From Blattamonas nauphoetae (taxonomy: Eukaryota > Preaxostyla > Oxymonadida), in assembly GCA_033064195.1 (NCBI GenBank), contig JARBJD010000434.1, positions 1 through 52,359 of the forward strand: 52,359 nt of DNA, given 5' to 3'. Position 1 is the stretch's first letter, and every line of letters begins with the position of its first letter. Positions 33,383-44,805 of this stretch are shown here, in pieces. The notes under the pieces are model-generated. The model saw nothing but the letters and a program-made list of their open reading frames with translations, ran no database searches and was not told the origin of the DNA. The position numbers and the translations under genes are program-made.

Positions 33383-34554
33383 ACTTTTCTGGAAGTGGAC
33401 GAAAAAATGAAAATGCTCGTTTGTTGAAGACCCTTCAGATTCTTAAGAAATCTCTTGTTTTAAACAGAGCTGTGAAGTGAAATAGAGATTGTCCAGTCTG
33501 CGGACAACAAATGAACAATAAAGTGGGACTCATGATCTGTCAAACTGAATATGAGGCTATGAGGAGACAGGGGGGATATGAATATGCACTGCAGTTGTTA
33601 ACGTTTGCGGAGGATGTGAGAGAAGATCGAGTTTCTTCTTCGTGTTCCTGTTATTGGGAGAAAGAAGAGTGGGCTTGAGTTGTTTGAATCGGTCATCTTG
33701 TTCTTCATGTTGGAGGATGACGTGGAAGATTGTCCTTTATGCAATTGATCTGCTGGAGGAATTCAGCTATATTTGATCATATCGTTCTCAGCTCTCCTCT
33801 CTTCACTTGACCAAGACAATGCCGATTTGGGAGCAGTGGATCTGCTACACTGGAGAACACGCAACTTTTTGGATGGGTGGATGACCGCCTTCACACCAGA
33901 CAGTGGAGGAGTGGTAATACTAATGACCCTTTCTTGAACACCATGTCCAACAAACTCTGTTCCGATTCTCTAGTTCACTCGTTTAAAATACTGAATCAAC
34001 ATCATCACGTCCCATTTGGACGATGTTGATGTCATCTGTCCGGATTGTGCAGTCATCTAAACCTCAGCCCGACAAAGCGGGTTCGACGTCACTAACTGGA
34101 AGTTAACATGTTGTACGAACGGCTGTAACCGGTAAAATGCTGTCTGCATCTATGCAATCAAGTTCTGCACCCTCTACAACATCGAAGGGACAGACTAAGA
34201 CACCCACGCAGAAGGAGGATCCCTCTTTTTCAGCTTGAGAAAACTGGAATTAATGGAGTAAATCACCGTGCAGAACTGCAAATCGAATGGAAAAGATCAG
34301 GAATTGACTGTCTAGTCGACCAAACGTATATCATCAGATCGTGTCGTGACATGATGATGTTTCAACAACTTTCACGAATTATTCGCTCACATGATGCACT
34401 TGAGGTGAAATCTGATCAATTATCGCAACAACGTATGAAAATCTTGAGATTCGAGAAAATCTGATCCCCAGCTACCGCCTGCACGCAGTAATGCAATCCC
34501 CCTTCGTCGACGTGATTATCTTCGAAACAATGCCCAAAACGACTCCCATTCGTC
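33383..34554. other. Left part of the nested hAT-like element, no gene seen
   Basis: Mixed-composition DNA with no long frame and no match to gene families I recognise. GTTTGTTGAAGACCC and other short phrases do not repeat elsewhere in the window. Confidence 0.5.
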
Positions 34555-35110
34555 TTGTGGAATGGTCTGAAGACGTTTATGAAGAAGGACGATGATGACA
34601 ACACGTGGATTCCAGATAACAATTCGGTTGATCCTTCACAACTCCAACTTTCCTCACTCGACTCCGTTCCTCTTCTCGGTCTCTACCACTACACTCCGTC
34701 ACCATCAACTATGCCACACAACACTCTGACATTGAATCACGGGGAATACTGCGCGCTGGTAGGGACGTTGGGATGAGGGAAGCCACTGCTTCTGTCGGCG
34801 CTCACAGGGCTAAACGACGCGTGGGGAGGAAGAAGGTTTGTGGGTGACCAAGCCGTGCTCATGCCACAGGATCCATTTGTGCAGGACACGTCACTGCGAA
34901 GCATCAATCTATATGGATCAGAGTTGGACAAGACGAGGCTGGAGTGTGTGGTGCGTGCATGCTGCTTCAACACGGATGAAAAAGCGAAGCCCGACGGACT
35001 GAACACGTTCGTTGGCGGTCACAGGCGAAAGTTAAGCGGAGGACAGAAGCAGCGGATGTGTCTGGCGCATGTGTGCTATTCGATTCTGATGCAACGCGAG
35101 GCCGACTCCA
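34555..35110 (+). pseudogene. ABC transporter (ABCC/MRP-like) nucleotide-binding domain fragment
   Basis: The translation shows LTLNHGEYCALVGTLG, then a Walker A region in which TGA stands where Ser is expected (GTLG-stop-GKPLLLSALTG). The Q-loop region QAVLMPQDPFVQDTSLRSIN follows, then LYGSELDKTRLECVVRACC and the signature region VGGHRRKLSGGQKQRMCLAH. The order and wording fit the first nucleotide-binding domain of multidrug-resistance-type (ABCC) exporters. Walker B is not recognisable after HVCYS. There are no membrane spans, so only about 190 codons of a host transporter gene were captured. It cannot act as a pump. Confidence 0.75.
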
Positions 35111-35329
35111 ACACATCCTCAGACTCTGATTCAGAATCAAACCACAAGCAAGCTGGAGAAGGCCACAGCGGCATGGAGCGAGTGGTGCTTCTGAACAGCC
35201 CACGATCGGCGTGCAATATACAAGCAGCAGACACACCTTTAGAGGAAGGCTACGCTGTACCCACAATTCACTCTGCTCCGTCTCCCTCGCATACTATGGA
35301 TAAGATAGATGGAAATGAGGAGGGAGCTG

Positions 35330-35720
35330 AAACGGAATCAGCCGTACAGTCCACTTGTGTGATCACTCTCCACGCGATCGTGTCGTTATTCATTGTTTCC
35401 GTTCTGAAAACACTTGCTGACACAGCGGTCGCCCCACTAGAAGAGGCTCTAAAGGAGAAACAGAGGAAGGACGCACAAACCGACACGCGGTCAGATTCTT
35501 TCAATTTGGACAACATCGTCTCTGAGGCCCCAGCGATCAGAGCGATTGTCATGCAATTGGACGATGCCACAAATGTGTGATCGTCTGTCAAACACGCCAA
35601 CACTTCCATCAAACGCTCGCTGCTCGACGTGGGTGTGATCCAAAAGCTGTTCGGGCTGCTTTTGGAAAGAGGACGTAGTGATGATGAGCGTGCCGCTTCG
35701 GGTGGAGGGAGAGAGTCGCG
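35330..35720 (+). pseudogene. Second captured gene fragment, possibly armadillo-like
   Basis: A plus-strand frame reads VITLHAIVSLFIVSVLKTLA and, past one in-frame TGA, SVKHANTSIKRSLLDVGVIQ then KLFGLLLERGRSDDERAASG. Helical Leu-rich repeats of this type suggest an ARM/HEAT protein. I cannot name it. It follows the ABC fragment without a clear border. Confidence 0.35.
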
Positions 35721-35954
35721 ATAGTGACGCTTCGTCCTTCTTTCTCTTTTGTGATTCTTTGTACAGATGCATCTCGGCAGTCTCACCCTCACTCCGACTC
35801 GACATGATGGAAGGGCTTTGTCAGAACACAGAATAGGTTGTGGAGTCGAAACTGTCCAATGCAATCTCGCCGTCATTCACAACGTCGTGCGATCTCTCCA
35901 CAGGAAGGGCGATGAGACAGCGAGATATCGAATGACTTCACCGTTGAGATCGAA

Positions 35955-37945
35955 TGTGACTGCCTCATCATCTCCCTCCATCTCCCGCTCACTATCATCA
36001 TCTCACTCCATCTCCCACCCACGATCATCGACCCCGTCCACTCCCACCCACGATCATCGTCTCCGTCCACTCCCACTCACGATCGTCGTCGTCTCCGTCC
36101 GCTCCCACTCACGATCGTCGTCGTCTCCGTCCACTCCCACTCACGATCATCATCGACTCCGTCCGCTCCCACACACGATCATCATCGACTCCGTCCGCTC
36201 CCACTCACGATCGTCGTCGTCTCCGTCCACTCCCACTCACGATCATCATCGACTCCGTAAGCTCCCACACACGATCATCATCGACTCCGTCCGCTCCCAC
36301 TCACGATCATCATCGACTCCGTCCGCTCCCACTCACGATCATCATCGACTCCGTACGCTCCCACACACGATCATCATCGACTCCGTCCGCTCCCACTCAC
36401 GATCGTCGTCGTCTCCGTCCACTCCCACTCACGATCATCATCGACTCCGTCCGCTCCCACTCACGATCGTCGTCGTCTCCGTCCGCTCCCACTCACGATC
36501 ATCATCGACTCCGTAAGCTCCCACACACGATCATCATCGACTCCGTCCGCTCCCACTCACGATCATCATCGACTCCGTCCGCTCCCACTCACGATCATCA
36601 TCGACTCCGTCCGCTCCCACACACGATCATCATCGACTCCGTCCGCTCCCACTCACGATCATCATCGACTCCGTCCGCTCCCACTCACGATCATCATCGA
36701 CTCCGTCCGCTCCCACACGATCATCATCGACTCCGTCCGCTCCCACTCACGATCATCATCGACTCCGTCCGCTCCCACACGATCATCGTCGACTCCGTCC
36801 GCTCCCGCACACGATCGTCACCGTCTCCGTCCGCTTCCACTCACGATCATCGACTCCGTCCGCTTCCACTCACGATCGTCGTCGTCTCCGTCCACTCCCA
36901 CTCACGATCATCATCGACTCCGTCCGCTCCCACTCACGATCATCATCGACTCCGTCCGCTCCCACACGATCATCATCGACTCCGTCCGCTCCCACTCACG
37001 ATCATCATCGACTCCGTCCGCTCCACTCACGATCATCATCGACTCCGTCCGCCCACACACGATCATCATCGACTCCGTCCGCTCCCACTCACGATCATCA
37101 TCGACTCCGTCCGCTCCCACACGATCATCATCGACTCCGTCCGCTCCCACTCACGATCATCATCGACTCCGTCCGCTCCCACACACGATCATCATCGACT
37201 CCGTCCGCTCCCACTCACGATCGTCGTCGTCTCCGTCCACTCCCACTCACGATCATCATCGACTCCGTCCGCTCCCACACACGATCATCATCGACTCCGT
37301 CCGCTCCCACTCACGATCATCATCGACTCCGTCCGCTCCCACTACGATCATCATCGACTCCGTACGCTCCCACGATCATCATCGACTCCGTCCGCTCCCA
37401 CTCACGATCGTCGTCGTCTCCGTCCACTCCCACTCACGATCATCATCGACTCCGTCCGCTCCCACTCACGATCGTCGTCGTCTCCGTCCGCTCCCACTCA
37501 CGATCATCATCGACTCCGTAAGCTCCCACACACGATCATCATCGACTCCGTCCGCTCCCACTCACGATCATCATCGACTCCGTCCGCTCCCACTCACGAT
37601 CATCATCGACTCCGTCCGCTCCCACGATCATCATCGACTCCGTCCGCTCCCACTCACGATCATCATCGACTCCGTCCGCTCCCACTCACGATCATCATCG
37701 ACTCCGTCCGCTCCCACACGATCATCATCGACTCCGTCCGCTCCCACTCACGATCATCATCGACTCCGTCCGCTCCCACACACGATCATCGTCGACTCCG
37801 TCCGCTCCCGCACACGATCGTCACCGTCTCCGTCCGCTTCCACTCACGATCATCGACTCCGTCCGCTTCCACTCACGATCGTCATCGTCTCCGTCCGCTC
37901 CCGCTCTCGATCATCATCGACTCCGTCCGCTCCCACTCCCAATCT
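35955..37945. repeat. 32-bp minisatellite, about 60 copies
   Basis: The basic unit is CTCCGTCCGCTCCCACTCAC plus GATCATCATCGA, 32 bases long. Variants have CGTCGTCGT in place of CATCATCGA, ACACAC for ACTCAC, and deletions of 2-4 bases. A higher-order unit made of several variants recurs: the order at about 36400-36640 is repeated at about 37390-37620. Because 32 is not a multiple of three, translations cycle with a period of 32 residues. It is not a gene. Confidence 0.95.
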
Positions 37946-38216
37946 TCTCGTATCCACTTCCTCACACATTGTTTTCCAGCAATTTCTCTTAAATCACTTC
38001 ATGAATCTACATCTGATTGTGGTGTGACTAGAATGTGAAAAGAGCAAGAATGGAATATCTGAGAAAAGTATGGGGATGTGATCAAAGCCGGATCTCTCCA
38101 CCAAGATGAAGTTATGACAAAGGCTCCAAGGAAAATGTTCGTCAGAATTATATCAACATGAAAAATCTTAAATCTGAACAAACTGAGCAAGTCGGCTCCA
38201 TGGGTGGAAAGCCCTG

Positions 38217-39220
38217 TCTGGGAGGCCCAACGATCTTGCGTACAGAGCCTCTGATCCTTCATCAATGTATTTGGAGGAGTCGACTCTCGTGGCGGCGTCG
38301 ATCAGCAGCGCAATGACCTGGCCTAGCTGCTCCTTCTTCTCGTTGTCATCAGGCAAGCTGCCCATCGACCTCATTACATCCGCTGTGACCGCGATTGACG
38401 CTAACAATGACTGAACGGCCCCATTCAATGCAAGTTCTTGCGTCCGCCTCCATCCTTCTCGATTGATCATCTGGAATTCGATGTGTGACGGGATTCCAAC
38501 TGACTTCCTCATTTCCGAAGTCGCAGCAATCAGCGTATCTCTCAGGCGTGCCTCCAACACATCGTCTGTAAACGAGCCATTCCAACTTCTCATGCTTTTC
38601 CGAACCCACTGTCCCACTTCGTTCCTAAAGTTCTCGTTATCTTCGAAGACGTTAAGGGCACTCATTCGACGGGCAACAGGAGATTGAAAGTGTTGTGAAA
38701 TCCAAGCTAGTTCGGAAGGCCAGGCGAAGGGGGACCCTGACTGGGCAGGCGGAGATCGGAAGGAAGGCCGTGTTGGCGGCGAATCCCGTCCGTCCGTTGA
38801 GCTGTCTTCCCTTTTTGGCTTCTTTCTGCCGCCTCTGATGGCCTTTCCCTTCTTAGAATTCTTGACTTTTCGATTCTTTCGAGTGTTCGGAACGTTCGGG
38901 ACGTTTCGAAACGGAACTTCCTCCGTTGCCGATGACTCCATCTCATCTTCGAACGGCACAGAAGACAGCGCGGAAACCGAAATGAGGGATGATGAGGAGC
39001 TTGACCTACTCGGGACTGGACGTTTAGCAGCCAACAACTGTTCGATCTTTCCTTCGATATACACGTCCAACTCCGCTTCGGTAAAATGTTGCGTAGATCC
39101 CTGGCTCATCTCCGCATCCTTCTGTGCTTTCTCTGAACTATTTTCGCTATTCATGAAATTCAACGCTTTGATCAGACCACCCATCATTTCACCCCTTTCG
39201 GGCCGGTCCGGACATCTCAA
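38217..39220 (-). pseudogene. DIRS gag-like region, second copy
   Basis: The frame starts near the right terminus. It has a Ser-rich, then basic, Lys/Arg-rich N-terminal half (RKNRKVKNSKKGKAIRGGRK) and a helical half ending in QVIALLIDAATRVDSSKYI, which matches the gag cores of the other two copies. The nested hAT-like element starts right after this core. Confidence 0.7.
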
Positions 39221-39272
39221 CAGAGACTGGGAGACGAGCCCAGTTGTGTATGGCTTGACCGAAGGGAAAGCC
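39175..39272. repeat. Right inverted terminal repeat, second DIRS copy
   Basis: Begins GACCACCCATCATTTCACCC, pairs with 29287-29364, and ends GAAGGGAAAGCC at the host junction. Confidence 0.85.
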
Positions 39273-41286
39273 GACAGCCAGTGGATGATCGATCCCGTTT
39301 CCTGAGAAATACCTCAGTGGACACGCGATGTTGGTTGTGATCGAAGCGTTGGCGAGGCAATGTGGCAGGTCGCTCAGAGTTCGACAGCTTTCGAGTGTTG
39401 AAATTGTGGATGGGATGAAACTGGAGTACGCGACATCGTTTCCGAAGTGTGTGAGGGCTGTGTTCGCCTTGTTGAACGAGAAGATCACATCACTGAAGAC
39501 GACAGAGCTGGTTGTGGTTGACGCAGTCAGGTCAAGACATCCTGCTCGGCCAGAGGATGAACAGTTGGCGAAATCTGTTTGGCTAAAGATGAGTGTGGCG
39601 GATGATGAGAAATCAATGCAACTTCCTCCGCTCCCCGCGAGACGAGAGACTTCAACAAACCACGTTGCACGGAAGGTGACGCTGGCGGAGTCGGTGATCC
39701 TCACGGCTGCATGCTCGTTGAGAGAAATCAGGTTGAACCAACAGTTGATCACAGTTGACGTTCCTGCCGAGAAGACGAGGAGGGGAGCAGCGTGTTCTGT
39801 GATTGACTCCACTCGAACTTGACCCAAGAAACTCCGACTGGACTTGACTGTCAAGAGAGTCGCAGATGGGCTGGACGGTTTGAGAGCGAGCGAGATGAGC
39901 GACACATTTCCACTTCCTTCGCTTTCGATTCCGGTTGTTGTGATTGTTGTGAATGTCGACGAGTTCACGAGGAAGCCAAGTCCTCGAAACTCCACTGCTT
40001 TTGTGATGGCTGCCTCGCTCATCTCAAATTCCCCTCTTCCCACATGGATCAGCGATGTCCCTGTGCCCGTCTTGCTCATCGCCGTCGAGATGCTTCCACA
40101 CGCACTTCCCTCCAAACACGTCCCAGTTTTCCCTTCCTCCACAAACAGGATCGCCGAGTGAGTCGATACTTGTGGTGATGGAAGGAGGACATTTTCACTT
40201 GAGTGATTCCCATTCTGAGCATCGTTTTGATAATACCCAGTTTTTGGCGATTCTGATGTTGATGTGCATCCAAAAACTGTCGTTGAACTTATCCAGCTTG
40301 CGGTGTTTGTCAAAGCAGAAATATCGTTTCCTCGATAGTGGGTGAGGACTGTTGGGTTGGCCGGGAATGATTGCATTGCCACATTTTGGTCGAAATGACA
40401 ATCAATCATCCACAACGTATTCAGATAATCGGATCTGATCGCTCCACCCATCTCCTTCGCCTCGTTCCTCCTGAAAATGCAACTCGCGAATTGATGGAAG
40501 AAAGATGCTAAGAACAATGCTCCACCATGTTTGGCCTTGTTTCCTTCGAAGAGTGTCCCAAAGAAGCGCGGGACGGAAAATCTGGTGTGGATAGCACCAC
40601 CTTCACTGACTGAATTTTGGTTCAAGAACTGATTGTCAGCAAGGAAGAGAAAAGAGACTTCGTTTGTGATGTAGATGGAGCGGGCGGAGGAGTATTGCGA
40701 CAGTTTGGGAGGAGAGAAGGTGGAAGAGACGATGTAGATGTTGAAGAAATTGGACAGAGAAATCTGATTATTGGTGGTTTCTGTTTCTGTTTCCCTCCAA
40801 AAGTTGACAGTGCACGAATCGAACATAAAATCAACTTTGTTGTCGCGGACAACAGAGATCGACAAAAGTGTGTTGTGTTGGGTGTTTCATTCCACAGTGA
40901 ATATACAACCTGAGAATTCGATGTTTCCTTGGAGAGACGTGAAATAGATCAAGGCGAACGATTGTGTCATGTTCGTGGCTTTGATCGTGCATCCCTGGAA
41001 GACGAAGTTTGTGAATGCTGTATCCTTTGTGATTTGATCGGCTGATGACGTGAATTCTGGGATTGCGGTGATTGTCTTTGTGGTCGACGAGTCTTCGTTC
41101 ACACATTCCAGAAGCGTCGTGTTCTGAAGAAGAAAGTCGCTCTGCTCGCCAAGTTGTGAGCTGATCGTTCCATAAAGAGCGTTCCACACGCACTCGACTT
41201 CGCACCCAATCATCCTTTCTGAGAGAGTCCCCATTCCTTTCGTGCCAGTGTTCGTGTCCAACGATGACATGTTGTGGAACTGGCTC
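39273..41286 (-). pseudogene. Gene B piece 2: beta-helix ectodomain
   Basis: About 670 codons. It starts FHNMSSLDTNTGTKGMGTLS and includes ECVWNALYGTISSQLGEQS, then many rungs with free N/S-rich turns (FLADNQFLNQNSVSEGGAIH, FEGNKAKHGGALFLASFF, FRRNEAKEMGGAIRSDY), which is the classic beta-helix polymorphic-outer-membrane-like spacing. A Cys module EGKTGTCLEGSACGSIST lies near 40120. One in-frame TGA occurs near 40887, between FTVE and NTQHN, with the same frame continuing after it. A GT...AG pair spans this stop (from GGTTGTATATTC to AACAAAG), so a short retained intron cannot be excluded. Confidence 0.75.
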
Positions 41287-42493
41287 GGCTTGGGTTTGGT
41301 ATGTCGGGTTGGGTTTAGTACGTCGGGTTGGGTTTAGTATGTCGGGTTGGAGGTTTAGTATGTCCGGTCGACTGTATTTCATATGGCATTTTCAAAATCA
41401 AGATATAATTATGATTTTCATCATTTTTGTTGACATTAGCATCGTTTTCCAGCTGAAAGATCGAGAAAAGTCTCTCTGATTCTCTTTGATCCTCATCTCT
41501 TTGTTTCACTGATTTTTGTTCTCGGTCGATTCAAAATCTATGATCGAACAAGTAATAGAATATTGATATAATCTCACAAATGGACGTATATTTTTGGCAA
41601 CTTTCACTTTTTGTTGACAATAGAGAGAAAGAAATGACAACGAAAAAGTCAAAATTTGCATTGTTTTTTCTCGACAGTCCCTTGTGAAAAGTCATCTCGT
41701 GCAGGGTGCGACCAACCGACAGTGGTCACCACAATTCGTATTTTCTTGATCAAATCTCCAAAAATTTGTTCCTCTTCTTTTTCCTAAACAAACCGTTGAA
41801 TCGTTCATTAAGGTCACAATCGGTCTGTTCTTGAGATTTTACAGTCTGTTGACTTCACTTCAGTCAAGATTTCTTCATCACTTTTTTCGTAGGGTTTCAA
41901 TCGACTTTTATTCGCTTCGTCCATTTTTTTCAGGACGAATTCATTCACTAACTGTTCATTTCTCTCTCAATTTCAGGTCTTCATTTGGTTCTTCACCCTC
42001 TTTCGGGCAGGTTCGTGAGTGCTTCCTCTTTTTCGATGACTCTTCAGAAAGGACATTCGAAGGTCCACAAACCTCCTTAGAAAGTTGATCGGAAACATTG
42101 AATCGTCTTTGATGTGACAGGGACAAATGGACGTTGAAGAGCGAGACGAGGTTCAGATCGTTGAGATTGTTCCGAGGATATGGGCGGAGTCGAGTGTCAG
42201 AAAGAACAATATGTCCTGGAAAGATTCCGATAAACCGTGCAGACAGCAAGGAACCTGATATTGAGGAGGGAAAACAACAGATGCGAGGAGAAGATGTGAG
42301 CTCTGGATTCACGATAAATCGCCAAATGAAGACCTGAAATTGAGAGAGAAATGAACAGGTAGTGAATGAATTCATCCTGAAAAAAATGGACGAAGCGAAT
42401 AAAAGTCGATTGAAATAATACGAAAAAAGTGATGATGAAAACTGGAATGAAGTGAAGTCAACAAACTGTAAAATCTCAATAACAGACCGTTTG

Positions 42494-44523
42494 TAGGCTT
42501 GTCTGACCGGCACTGACCGGTCAGTTTTCACCGAAAAGTACTGACGGTCACTGACCGGAGAAATTCTGAAACCCGTAATAGAGAGTTATCATTTCTCCGA
42601 AGTGTTCTCTTTTTAAACTTTGTTTTTGAGGATTTTTAACTGACAAGTGTGAGAGACGATGAAACAGGTGCTAAATTGACTCAATTCGTGAGAATTACAG
42701 CATTGCCAACATAAAACAACCAACCGATATCTCTGATAGATTATAAGTCGTCAAAAAGAAGATCAATGGGTTCGATCCGACATACATTTCATTGACAAGT
42801 TTCTTGTGAAATAGTCATTAATATATCAGATTTGTAATCCATATGTAGTCACTTGTTGAAGTGGGAGACTCCGAAAGTGCAAAGAAAGTAATAAATGGCT
42901 TTGGTGTGTTGTTTTCTTCAAAAGTTGCATTTCTTCTCTCCTTCACTCCTCTCCTAGCATCACAGTTCTCAGTCGTCTATCTCTGTCTAGAAATCCACTC
43001 TCGATCCGATGAGTGTTCACGGCTGTCACGGCACCAGTAGATGCAACTTCGACACTCATCAATCAAGTCCTCTCGGTTCTGTGCATTCATTCTTGCGCAC
43101 TTCGGTCATGTTGAAGACCTGGTTCACCCAGTCAACAACTGGATCTTCGGTGTACACATCCTTCCCGCGAATCGACGAGTCGGCAACATTCACAACTTTC
43201 AAAATGATCTCCAAAAGTTGGAGGCGATTGTCGTCTCCCTTCCCGTTCATCGATTCCATGCAGAATGTAGAAAGCGGGGATGAGGATATTCACACTGCGA
43301 GTTTGGAAGCCGTCTCGTACGCTGAGTGGGGTGAAGGTGGAGAGGGAGGTGTGTGTGCTGAGTTTGGATGGCGAAGCGGGCACCTCGTGGAGAGTGTCGA
43401 GGAGTATATCGAGCGGGATACGAGCCGTTGATTTGATGAGAGTATATAGGATGTTTTCGTGGAGTTGAATGAATGAGGAGACGGGAAGTGTTCAGAATGC
43501 GACTGTTTTCGTTAAGCTATCACAACTTGACGAAGCAATCGAAGAGTATGATGAGAGTGAGTTTTCACACGTTTTTGTTTTCCTTTTGAATCTCCAGTGT
43601 CTTTAAACACCTTCAGGTCTTGTTTCTGAGAGATGGTCCAATAAACAATCATTCGAATCTCCTTATCGTCGCGTAATCTGTCGATAGAGAGATGGTCCAA
43701 TAAACAATCATTAAAATGACGTCGAAAAACATATGAAATGAGAAGAAACATGAATCACAGACCGATCCTTTCGTTTCATGTCGTTCCCTCAGTTTGAACG
43801 AAATTTGGTTGATATCTACAACAGCTTGGATTCACTGTGGTAAATTGGGGAGAGAATCATGTTCAGCAACGCTGAACTTTCAATGGGTTCAGACAGACCA
43901 ATGGTGGATCATCTGTGAGGAAGATCGATCACCAAGCTTTTCCGTCCACCTGCAGACACAAGTGAACCAAATAGAAACCAAAGGTTGGTGAAAGGTGATT
44001 ATGCAGATAGAAATGGAGCCTTCAGCAAAGTGGCGGGCGGTGGTGGGGTTATTTGAGGTTAAACATTGAACTCATCTGGGAAGTGGCGTTTCTCAACGTG
44101 TTCGAAGGCTGTTGACAATGTGTCAGTCACAAACACATTTGTTAAGAATCTTTACGCATTGATTGACAGAAGAGGAGCTGATGATGTGAGAGATGGGAGT
44201 GATGACTGATCTGCGCTTTAGCGTTCCATCTGAGATTCTTTTCTGATCTAAATAGTGAATATGACAGATAAAGAGAGACAAAATCGTGTCAAATGCATGA
44301 TAAACCCAGAGAAGAACTCAGGAATGAAGAGGATGAGTTGAATTGCACCAATACTTGAAAGAAGGCTGCCAAACGGGTTCATTCTGCATATTCAAACGTG
44401 TATATCTTTCAGGTTGCCAAAGTTTTGCGAATAGCATGTGATTTAATGATTAGATGAGATCTGACCCATTGAAGAAATCTGGACTGACACTGACCGGTAC
44501 TTTTGGCCGGTCAGACAAGCCTA
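42494..44523. mobile_element. 2.03-kb hAT-like element, innermost level of the nest
   Basis: The target duplication ACCGTTTG is perfect (42486-42493 and 44524-44531). The ends read TAGGCTTGTCTGACCGG inward on both sides, followed by further ACTGACCGGTCAG-type subterminal palindromes. It interrupts the right arm of the fold-back element. A direct repeat GAGATGGTCCAATAAACAAT occurs at 43631 and 43689. There is no transposase; a minus-strand stretch at 43.06-43.43 kb looks like captured coding DNA. Confidence 0.87.
43059..43434 (-). pseudogene. Possible captured coding fragment, helical repeat protein
   Basis: Two overlapping minus-strand frames give ARIPLDILLDTLHEVPASPS ... VRDGFQTRSVNILIPAFYIL and then RLQLLEIILKVVNVADSSIR ... 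DPVVDWVNQVFNMTE. Leu-rich amphipathic helices of this kind suggest an armadillo/HEAT-like host protein. A frame change lies near 43270. I cannot name the parent gene. Confidence 0.35.
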
Positions 44524-44805
44524 ACCGTTTGTGACCTTTGTGAACGATTCAACGGTTTGTTTAGGAAAAAGAAGAGGAACAAATTTTTGGAGATTTGATC
44601 AAGAAAATACGAATTGTGGTGACCACTGTCGGTTGGTCGCACCCTGATCTCGTGAAATGAAAACAACATGATAATGATTCATAGTATCCCATTCAGTCAT
44701 TATTTTATCAATATTCTTTCTTCAACACTCATAAATCAGGAAAACAACACCTCAACTTTCTGACCCGACATACTTTTTTTCGACCCGACATACTAAACCC
44801 ATGCC

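Larger units (their letters stand above)
33360..38216. mobile_element. 4.86-kb hAT-like element with captured DNA, nested in the second DIRS copy
   Basis: It is bounded by perfect 12-bp inverted repeats CAGGGCTTTCCA...TGGAAAGCCCTG and a perfect 8-bp target duplication TCTGGGAG (33352-33359 and 38217-38224). CAGGG ends with 8-bp duplications are the hAT hallmark. No transposase is recognisable. Inside are an ABC-transporter fragment, a second gene fragment and a 2-kb minisatellite, so it behaves like a gene-capturing (Pack-type) non-autonomous element. Confidence 0.87.
29287..39272 (-). mobile_element. DIRS-like retrotransposon, second copy, with a hAT-like element nested in it
   Basis: About 5.1 kb of DIRS sequence plus a 4.86-kb nested element. 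It has inverted terminal repeats (29287-29364 and 39175-39272), an internal complementary region, and gag, reverse transcriptase, RNase H and tyrosine recombinase parts on the minus strand. The nested element lies within the gag region. Apart from that it looks nearly whole, with perhaps one or two breaks. The coding DNA is much more GC-rich and Arg/Glu-rich than in the first copy, so they are different lineages. The flanking host codons (HPLAV and RFEQG) remain in phase. Confidence 0.88.
41702..44646. mobile_element. Fold-back hAT-like element, middle level of the nest
   Basis: The target duplication ATCTCGTG is perfect (41694-41701 and 44647-44654). Both ends read inward CAGGGTGCGACCAACCGACA, a hAT-type start. 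Pairing of the arms is unusually long: about 41702-42000 against 42320-42485 plus 44532-44646, some 300 bases each. Only a short loop (about 320 bases) lies between. Without its own insert the element is about 910 bp, has no gene, and is practically one hairpin. Confidence 0.88.
41287..44805. mobile_element. hAT-like MITE, outer shell of a three-level nest
   Basis: The 8-bp target duplication ACTGGCTC is perfect (41279-41286 and 44806-44813). The left end reads GGCTTGGGTTTGGTATGTCG; the right end inward, GGCATGGGTTTAGTATGTCG. Subterminal copies of TTTAGTATGTCGGGT follow: four at the left, two at the right. Without the elements nested inside it is only about 570 bp and non-coding. Removal joins host codons ISQSQ to FHNMS in frame. 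Confidence 0.88.

Noticed and set aside
35767-36516. Plus-strand 249-codon frame with His/Arg/Ser repeats
   Set aside because: It is the 32-bp minisatellite in translation, with no start context and no conserved domain.
35955-37945. CRISPR-like array
   Set aside because: Units are contiguous 32-bp tandem repeats without unique spacers.
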